Below are positions 23,528 through 28,757 of a DNA stretch of 28,757 bases, piece after piece (position 1 is the stretch's first letter; each line of letters starts with the position of its first letter). The position numbers were made by a program, and so were the translations under genes. Under the pieces are notes generated by a model, which saw only the letters and a program-made list of their open reading frames with translations, searched no databases and was not told where the DNA came from. This stretch comes from Pseudomonadota bacterium (lineage in GTDB: Bacteria; Pseudomonadota; Alphaproteobacteria; Sphingomonadales; Sphingomonadaceae): assembly GCA_023457895.1 (NCBI GenBank), contig JAEXAY010000057.1, positions 1 to 28,757 of the forward strand, given 5' to 3'.

Positions 23528-23612
23528 TCATTGCGAGGAGCGTGGCGACGAAGCAATCCCACGGCTGCTCATGCTGCCTTGGATTGCCGCGCCGCGTTGC
23601 GGCTCGCAATGA
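23528..23612. repeat. 85-bp imperfect palindromic repeat, copy 2
   Basis: The ends TCATTGCGAG (23528-23537) and CTCGCAATGA (23603-23612) are perfect inverted repeats. Inner arms GCAATCC (23553-23559) and GGATTGC (23581-23587) give a second paired block. It shares end sequences and inner motif with the element at 17352-17432. It lies 16 bp after the ETF-QO stop and may protect or end that transcript. Confidence 0.8.
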
Positions 23613-23727
23613 TGGATGACAGCGCATTTTCCGTGCTCCTGCGCAGGCAGCAGCCTAGTGCGGTCGGGCGTAGCGTATTGTTGCCCAGGGTCTCCGCCTG
23701 TGCAGGGACATGGCGGAGTGGATGGCG

Positions 23728-24603
23728 ATGAGCGACTATGCCTCTCCCGTCTGCTTCGCTGGCGATTTCGATCGCGAAACCGCGCCGGCCAAGATCAACC
23801 TTGCGCTTCATGTGCGGGGGCGACGGCCGGACGGTTATCATGAACTCGAAACGCTGTTCGCTTTCGCGCGTCACGGTGACGAGCTTTCGGTTGAGGCCGC
23901 GCCCGATGTCAGCCTGTCGGTAACTGGCCCATTTGCGGCGCAGTTGGCCGGAGAAGCGGACAATCTGGTGCTGCGCGCCGCGCGCCAGCTTGCCGAATAT
24001 GGCGATATTTCGCGCGGGGGCCACATTACTCTGGTCAAGAATTTGCCGGTGGCCTCGGGGATCGGCGGCGGCTCTGCGGATGCAGCGGCGGCGTTGCGCA
24101 TGCTCGACCGCTTTTGGCGGATCGGCTCGCCGCAGGACGATTTGCTTGCCATCGCCGCCAGTCTTGGCGCCGATGTGCCAGCCTGCCTCGTCGGCCGAAC
24201 CGCGGTCGGGACGGGGCGGGGCGATGCGCTGGAGGTGATTGCGGACGATGATCTGACCGGTCGCCCGTTGCTGCTGGTTAACCCCCTCCAGCCGGTTTCA
24301 ACCGCCGAAATCTTCCGCCGCTGGGACGGCGTCGACCGCGGACCCTTGCGGGATGGCCCGCCATCTGACGTCATGGCGTCAGGCCGGAACGACCTTGAGC
24401 CGATGGCGCGCGCGCTGTGTCCGGAAATCGGCGAAATATTGGCGCTGCTGAAGTCGCTCGCGGACCGTAGCCTGGCGCGGATGTCGGGTTCGGGCGCGAC
24501 CTGTTTCGCGCTGTTTGCCAATGACTCCGCCCGCGACGCGGCGGAAAGGGCGATCCATGCCCGCTTTCCCGCCTATTGGACGCTGGCCAGCCATGTTGCC
24601 TGA
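23728..24603 (+). CDS. ispE: 4-diphosphocytidyl-2-C-methyl-D-erythritol kinase
   Basis: This 291-aa GHMP-family kinase phosphorylates CDP-ME in the MEP pathway of isoprenoid synthesis. The substrate-binding N-terminus PAKINLALHVRGRRPDGYHELETLF (20-44) carries Lys22. The ATP-binding motif is LPVASGIGGGSADAAAAL (106-123), Asp149 in LGADVPACL is the likely catalytic residue, and the MSGSGATCFALF motif closes the fold. Three in-frame ATGs (23710, 23722, 23728) are possible. I chose 23728 because GGAG lies about 9 nt upstream and the earlier ones lie inside or before that signal. The next gene overlaps its end by 11 bp. Confidence 0.95.
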   Translation: MSDYASPVCFAGDFDRETAPAKINLALHVRGRRPDGYHELETLFAFARHGDELSVEAAPDVSLSVTGPFAAQLAGEADNLVLRAARQLAEYGDISRGGHITLVKNLPVASGIGGGSADAAAALRMLDRFWRIGSPQDDLLAIAASLGADVPACLVGRTAVGTGRGDALEVIADDDLTGRPLLLVNPLQPVSTAEIFRRWDGVDRGPLRDGPPSDVMASGRNDLEPMARALCPEIGEILALLKSLADRSLARMSGSGATCFALFANDSARDAAERAIHARFPAYWTLASHVA

Positions 24604-25330
24604 GCATAATGCCTATCGTCTGATCGGAAGTTGCGAACCGGGCGGCCTCCTCATCGTTTCGGACCACGCGTCGGATCATGTACCGGCGGACATCGATCTC
24701 GGCGTCGATCCGGCGCTGCTTGTCAACCATATCGCGATCGATATCGGCGTCGCCGAAGTCGGCCGGTTGATGGTCGCGGCCGATCCCCAGTTCACCGCCT
24801 TTCAGGGCGGCGTCTCCCGCCTCGTGATCGACTGCAACCGCGATCCGCAGGCGCCGGGTCTGATCCCGCATGTCAGCGACGGCCATGTCATTGCAGGAAA
24901 CTACCCGACCGAAGCGGTGCGAAGCGCGCGCGTGACGCAGTTTTACGAGCCCTATCATGCAGCGCTCGACAGGCTCATAGCCGCGATGCAACCCGCTCTG
25001 GTCGTGTCGCTGCACAGCTTCACTCCGCACTTGCACGAGCATCCCGATACCGAACGGCCGTGGCAGATTGCCTGCCTCTACAACGAGGACGACAGGGCCG
25101 CGAGGATTGCCATACCGTTTCTCGAGGGGCAGGGACTCGTCACCGGTGACCAGCAGCCCTATTCCGGAAAACTCCTGAACTACACGATGAACCGGCATGC
25201 CGAGGCGCGCGGCATCGCCTATGTCGGGATCGAGGTGCGGCAGGACGAGATCGGCGATGAGACCGGGCGGGCGGATTATGCAGAAATAATTGCACAAATG
25301 GCGCGTCACTGCCGCAATAGTCTTGCTTAA
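24593..25330 (+). CDS. N-formylglutamate amidohydrolase family protein
   Basis: This 245-aa protein of the N-formylglutamate amidohydrolase (HutG/DUF) fold is a metal-dependent amidase family related to zinc peptidases. Candidate metal and substrate residues are seen in IVSDHASDHVP (21-31), RLVIDCNRDP (76-85), SLHSFTPHLHEH (139-150) and the late IEVRQDEI stretch. No histidine-degradation genes are nearby, so the substrate may be another N-acyl or amide compound. The frame stays open upstream within ispE, but MLPEHNAYRL is the family-like start; it overlaps ispE by 11 bp. ilvD follows 51 bp after its stop. The reaction is inferred from the family only. Confidence 0.85.
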   Translation: MLPEHNAYRLIGSCEPGGLLIVSDHASDHVPADIDLGVDPALLVNHIAIDIGVAEVGRLMVAADPQFTAFQGGVSRLVIDCNRDPQAPGLIPHVSDGHVIAGNYPTEAVRSARVTQFYEPYHAALDRLIAAMQPALVVSLHSFTPHLHEHPDTERPWQIACLYNEDDRAARIAIPFLEGQGLVTGDQQPYSGKLLNYTMNRHAEARGIAYVGIEVRQDEIGDETGRADYAEIIAQMARHCRNSLA

Positions 25331-25381
25331 CCCCGGCTGCTTTGCTTAGGGCCTTTCGCAATGAGAAAGGAAATCCTCCCC

Positions 25382-27106
25382 GTGACCAGCAACCGCTTCG
25401 ACAAATCCCGGCTTCCCTCGCGCCATGTTTCGGTCGGCCCCGAACGCGCGCCCCACCGCAGCTATTATTATGCGATGGGCCTCACCGAGGAAGAGATTGC
25501 GCGGCCGTTCGTCGGCGTGGTCTCGGCCGGGAATGACAGCGCGCCGTGCAACACCGCGCTCGATGCGCAGGCCGACATCTGCCGCCTCGGGGTTGAACGT
25601 GGCGGCGGGATGCCGCGCCGCTTCAACACCATCACCGTGACCGATGGCATTGCGATGGGCCATCAGGGAATGAAAAGTTCGCTCGTCAGCCGCGAGGTCA
25701 TCGCCGACAGCATCGAACTGTCGGTGCGTGGCCATTGTTATGACGCGCTGGTCGGCTTCGCGGGATGCGACAAGTCGCTCCCCGGCATGATGATGGCGAT
25801 GATCCGGCTCAATGTGCCGTCGATCTTCGTCTATGGCGGATCGATCCTCCCGGGGCGCTTCCATGATCAGGACGTCACCGTGGTCGATGTGTTCGAGGCG
25901 GTGGGCCAGCATGCGGCCGGAAACTGCCCGTTGCAGGAACTGATCGAACTGGAAAAGGTCGCCTGTCCGGGGCATGGCGCGTGCGGCGGCCAGTTCACTG
26001 CCAACACCATGGCGTGTGTGGCAGAGGCCATTGGATTATCCTTGCCGAACAGTAATATGGCCCCAGCACCTTACAAGAGCCGTGAAGAAGTGGCGCTGGC
26101 CGCGGGCGAGCAGGTAATGGAACTCATCGCGCAGAATATCCGCCCGCGTGACATTGTGACACGCGCCGCCCTCGAAAATGCGGCGCGCGTTGTCGCGGCC
26201 ACCGGCGGCTCGACCAACGGGGCGCTGCACCTGCCCGCGATGGCGCATGAAGCGGGGATCGAATTCGACCTGTTCGACGTCGCCGAAATCTTCAAGTCGA
26301 CGCCCTATATCGCCGACCTAAAGCCGGGGGGGAAATATGTCGCCAAGGATATGCACGATGCCGGCGGGGTCTATATGCTCATGAAAACGCTGCTCGCGGA
26401 AGGATTCCTCGACGGCAGTTGCCTGACCGTCACCGGCAAGACGCTGGGCGAGAATATCGACGCTATCACCTGGAATCCGGAACAGAAGGTGATTTACGAT
26501 GCCACGACGCCGATCACGCCCACAGGCGGGGTCGTCGGCCTGAAAGGCAGCCTCGCGCCCGATGGTGCCATTGTGAAGGTGGCCGGCATGCACCGCCTGC
26601 AATTTACCGGCCCGGCGCGCTGCTTCGATTGCGAGGAAGAAGCCTTCGAAGCGGTGGAGAAGCGCGAGATTGCCGAAGGTTCGGTGATCGTCATCCGTTA
26701 CGAAGGGCCGAAGGGCGGCCCCGGCATGCGCGAAATGCTGGCCACGACAGCAGCGCTTTACGGTCAGGGCATGGGCGAAAAGGTTGCGCTCATCACCGAT
26801 GGCCGCTTCTCCGGCGGTACGCGCGGCTTCTGCATCGGCCATGTTGGCCCCGAGGCGGCGGAGGGCGGTCCGATCGCGCTGGTCGAGGACGGCGACTTGA
26901 TCAGCATCGATGCTGAAGCGGGCACGATCGATCTCGACGTCGACGACGCGACGCTCGCTGCGCGCAAGGCGAAATGGCAGCCGCGCAGCAATGATTATCA
27001 GGCGGGAGCCTTGTGGCGTTACGCGCAGAATGTCGGTCCGGCTTGGAAGGGAGCGGTGACCCATCCGGGCGCTGCCGCTGAAACCCATGTCTATGCGGAT
27101 ATTTAG
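25382..27106 (+). CDS. ilvD: Dihydroxy-acid dehydratase
   Basis: This iron-sulfur enzyme dehydrates 2,3-dihydroxy-acids to 2-keto acids in valine, leucine and isoleucine synthesis. Counted from an upstream ATG at 25361 it is 581 aa; from GTG 25382 it is 574 aa, the short IlvD subtype. The cluster ligands, in the 581-aa numbering, are Cys63 (DSAPCN), Cys136 (FAGCDKS, with Lys138) and Cys208 (GHGACGGQFTANT). Other hallmarks are NTITVTDGIAMGHQGM (89-104), TGGSTNGALHLPA and DGRFSGGTRGFCIGH. I prefer the GTG because AAAGGA precedes it and homologues begin near NRFDKS. A 6-phosphogluconate dehydratase (Edd) is rejected on these motifs. It ends inside the start of the lipoprotein gene. Confidence 0.94.
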   Translation: MTSNRFDKSRLPSRHVSVGPERAPHRSYYYAMGLTEEEIARPFVGVVSAGNDSAPCNTALDAQADICRLGVERGGGMPRRFNTITVTDGIAMGHQGMKSSLVSREVIADSIELSVRGHCYDALVGFAGCDKSLPGMMMAMIRLNVPSIFVYGGSILPGRFHDQDVTVVDVFEAVGQHAAGNCPLQELIELEKVACPGHGACGGQFTANTMACVAEAIGLSLPNSNMAPAPYKSREEVALAAGEQVMELIAQNIRPRDIVTRAALENAARVVAATGGSTNGALHLPAMAHEAGIEFDLFDVAEIFKSTPYIADLKPGGKYVAKDMHDAGGVYMLMKTLLAEGFLDGSCLTVTGKTLGENIDAITWNPEQKVIYDATTPITPTGGVVGLKGSLAPDGAIVKVAGMHRLQFTGPARCFDCEEEAFEAVEKREIAEGSVIVIRYEGPKGGPGMREMLATTAALYGQGMGEKVALITDGRFSGGTRGFCIGHVGPEAAEGGPIALVEDGDLISIDAEAGTIDLDVDDATLAARKAKWQPRSNDYQAGALWRYAQNVGPAWKGAVTHPGAAAETHVYADI

Positions 27107-27449
27107 GACCGCGCTCATTGCTTCAAGCCTGGGCTTGGCCGCCTGTGGCGGTTCGGCCAATGAGCGCGATCCCAATGCCGAGCTGGTCGAATGTGCGCTC
27201 GACGCCGCTACGGCCTTCACCCGTGACTGCACCGTCGACCGTTCGGGTGACAAGGAGGGGCTAGTGCTCACCATCGGTCGCGAGGATAAGGGTTATCGCC
27301 GCTTTGTCGTACCCGGAGATGGGCGCGGACTGGTAGCGGCCGACGGCGCAGACGTAGCGCGGCTGCGTATCACCGGCGATCAGCAGGTCGAGGTTGAAAT
27401 AGGCCGCGACCGCTACCGTCTGCCCGCAACGATCAGGCAGGGTGGATGA
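27087..27449 (+). CDS. Small predicted lipoprotein of unknown function
   Basis: This 120-aa protein has a short N-terminal helix and a lipobox LAAC (Cys20 in GLAACGGS), so it is expected to be lipid-modified and periplasmic. The mature part contains two further cysteines (in ECALDAATAF and RDCTVDRS) that could form a disulfide. The remainder looks like beta strands (GLVLTIGRED, QQVEVEIGRDRYRL). I do not recognise the family. An alternative start is ATG 27093 (Met3). It overlaps the ilvD stop by 20 bp and its own stop overlaps the nnr start (ATGA), so it is embedded in the operon. Confidence 0.8.
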   Translation: MSMRIFRTALIASSLGLAACGGSANERDPNAELVECALDAATAFTRDCTVDRSGDKEGLVLTIGREDKGYRRFVVPGDGRGLVAADGADVARLRITGDQQVEVEIGRDRYRLPATIRQGG

Positions 27450-28757
27450 CGGCCCGGCCACCTGCCGGACCTGTCCTGACCGCTGCCGAGATGCGCGCGG
27501 CGGAAGCAGCAAAGTTCACCCTTGAACGCCCGTCCTCCTTCTACATGGAGCGCGCCGGCAAGGCGGTCGCCGACCTTGTCTGGCGGATTGCCGCCGGACG
27601 TTCGATCCTGATCCTGTGCGGCCCGGGTAATAATGGGGGAGATGGCTATGTCGCGGCGCGGTATCTCGCCGCAGCGGGAGCCAGCGTCCGCGTCGTCGCA
27701 GCCGCCGGACCGGCGAGTGAAGGCTGCCGCTCGGCTCGGGGATTATGGGAAGGACCGGTGGAGATGCTGGGCCAAGACACCCGATCCGCGGCGATCATCG
27801 TCGATGCGATTTTCGGCACCGGCGCGCGGGGCGGGCTGGACCCTGTCTGGTCAGCGGCAGCGCTGCGCCTGTTCGAACGGGCCGACCGGGTCATCGCGGT
27901 GGATCTGCCCAGTGCGCTCAACAGCGATGACCCGCAGGTTGAAGGGCTTTATCGCTGCGATGTGACGCTGGCGCTCGGCGCGCTCAAGCCCGCGCATCTG
28001 CTGCAGCCCGCCGCCATGTGGTGTGGAACGCTGCTATTAGACACGCTCGACCTGGTCGAACCCGGTACATTTCCGGCTCAGCCGAAGGTGATGGCGCCTT
28101 CCGTGCTGCTCACCCCGCTCCCGGTTGATCACAAATATAGCCGCGGCCAGGTTGCCGTTATCGCAGGCGCGATGCCGGGCGCAGCGGCGCTTGCAATCAG
28201 CGCCGCCATACGCTGCGAAATCGGTTATGGCGTACTGGTCGCCGACGAGCGGCCAGCGGGTTTGGCGCATGCCGTGGTGCAAAGGCCGCGCACACAGCTC
28301 GATGCCTTGCTCGCCGACAAGCGCCTTTCCGCGGTGGTGATCGGTCCCGGACTCGGGCGCGACGATGCAGCGCGGGGTTTGCTCCAGCGCGCGCTGGCGA
28401 GCGGTAAGCCACTGGTCATCGACGGCGATGCGCTGCACCTGCTCGACCCGGACCAGCCTTTCAAGGCGCCGGTCATCCTCACCCCCCACGAAGGCGAATT
28501 TGCCGCGCTGTTCGGTGCGACCGAAGGAAACAAGATCGCACGGGCCCGGCAGGCGGCACAGCGTTGCAACGCGGTGATCGTCTACAAGGGTGCTGATACC
28601 GTCATCGCGGCGCCCGACGGCGCGGTCAGCATGGCGGCGGGCGCGTCCAACTGGCTCGCGACGGCCGGAACCGGCGACGTGCTGGCGGGCCTGTGCGGTG
28701 CCGCTCTGGCGCGCTTTTCCGATACTCCTGTCGATGCCGCCGAAACCGCGGTGTGGC
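27446..28757 (+). CDS. nnr: Bifunctional NAD(P)H-hydrate repair enzyme Nnr (partial, cut by window edge)
   Basis: The frame is open to the right edge of the window, giving the first 437 residues. It repairs hydrated NADH/NADPH. The N-terminal YjeF_N epimerase domain (about 1-205) has LTAAEMRAAE, the Rossmann-like CGPGNNGGDGYVAARYLAA (58-76) and AVDLPSALNSDD. The C-terminal ADP/ATP-dependent dehydratase domain has the substrate-loop VILTPHEGEFAALFG and the catalytic motif ATAGTGDVLAG, where the Asp is the expected base. In the epimerase, the usual DLPSG is DLPSA. The start ATG overlaps the lipoprotein stop (ATGA), implying coupling. The C-terminal end lies outside the window. Confidence 0.93.
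   Translation, partial: MTARPPAGPVLTAAEMRAAEAAKFTLERPSSFYMERAGKAVADLVWRIAAGRSILILCGPGNNGGDGYVAARYLAAAGASVRVVAAAGPASEGCRSARGLWEGPVEMLGQDTRSAAIIVDAIFGTGARGGLDPVWSAAALRLFERADRVIAVDLPSALNSDDPQVEGLYRCDVTLALGALKPAHLLQPAAMWCGTLLLDTLDLVEPGTFPAQPKVMAPSVLLTPLPVDHKYSRGQVAVIAGAMPGAAALAISAAIRCEIGYGVLVADERPAGLAHAVVQRPRTQLDALLADKRLSAVVIGPGLGRDDAARGLLQRALASGKPLVIDGDALHLLDPDQPFKAPVILTPHEGEFAALFGATEGNKIARARQAAQRCNAVIVYKGADTVIAAPDGAVSMAAGASNWLATAGTGDVLAGLCGAALARFSDTPVDAAETAVW

Noticed and set aside
21751..23562. Long minus-strand open frame continuing upstream of the glycosylase gene, opposite ETF-QO
   Set aside because: It is antisense to an unmistakable ETF-QO gene. The protein it would give has no recognisable domain before MQGQAKDAAESYL. 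High-G+C codon bias leaves such frames open.
25382..27106. 6-phosphogluconate dehydratase (edd) as an alternative
   Set aside because: The motifs NTITVTDGIAMGHQGM, GCDKS and GHGACGG and the 574-aa length are those of IlvD.
1..28757. CRISPR, insertion sequences, prophage, tRNA or rRNA
   Set aside because: I saw no regularly spaced direct repeats, transposase or phage proteins, or tRNA-like cloverleaf in the gaps. A tRNAscan and IS search would settle it.

Overview
The window looks like an ordinary chromosomal stretch of a high-G+C alphaproteobacterium, most likely a sphingomonad (Sphingomonadaceae, Sphingopyxis/Sphingomonas-like). The support is the style of the protein sequences, the local gene order (ppiD-trpE; secG-pyrG; lolC-lolD...dnaE), a single LolC/E-type transporter, and short palindromic repeats of kinds I recall as scattered through sphingomonad genomes. 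I see no insertion sequence, phage gene, CRISPR array, tRNA or rRNA. The genus call is an inference.

Layout. Positions 1-5231 hold a minus-strand operon, read right to left: a PpiD-like membrane foldase, trpE (4-nt overlap), an exported MetX-like alpha/beta hydrolase, and trpG. Positions 5426-8444 hold plus-strand tpiA, secG and pyrG, closed by a strong hairpin terminator. Positions 8822-14938 hold lolC/lolF, lolD, a thiol peroxidase of the glutathione peroxidase family, and dnaE. A GST (minus) meets dnaE tail to tail, 2 bp apart, and a fatty acyl-CoA synthetase (plus) diverges from it. Positions 17462-21750 are all minus strand: a PA0069-type radical SAM protein, a two-CBS-domain protein with its own terminator, a Slt-type lytic transglycosylase, and a uracil-DNA glycosylase-like protein. 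Positions 21868-28757 are plus strand: ETF-ubiquinone oxidoreductase, ispE, an N-formylglutamate amidohydrolase-like protein, ilvD, a small lipoprotein, and nnr, which runs off the right edge. From ispE onward the genes overlap or nearly touch and look like one operon.

How the genes work together. Tryptophan synthesis (trpE/trpG) is co-transcribed with envelope genes. The centre of the window carries replication (dnaE), nucleotide supply (pyrG) and lipoprotein export (lolCD). The right side combines fatty-acid and electron-transfer metabolism (acyl-CoA synthetase, ETF-QO), isoprenoid and branched-chain amino-acid synthesis, and NAD(P)HX repair.

The best candidate for something under-described is the radical SAM gene at 17462-18553. 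Its promoter region carries a perfect GTTC-N7-GTTC direct repeat, the alphaproteobacterial LexA (SOS) box, and its protein ends in QMTLF, a good match to the beta-sliding-clamp binding pentapeptide. Together these suggest an SOS-induced, clamp-tethered radical SAM DNA-repair enzyme. Second in interest are the secreted hydrolase embedded between trpE and trpG, and the glycosylase homologue that has lost the Fe-S cysteines and the usual catalytic motif.
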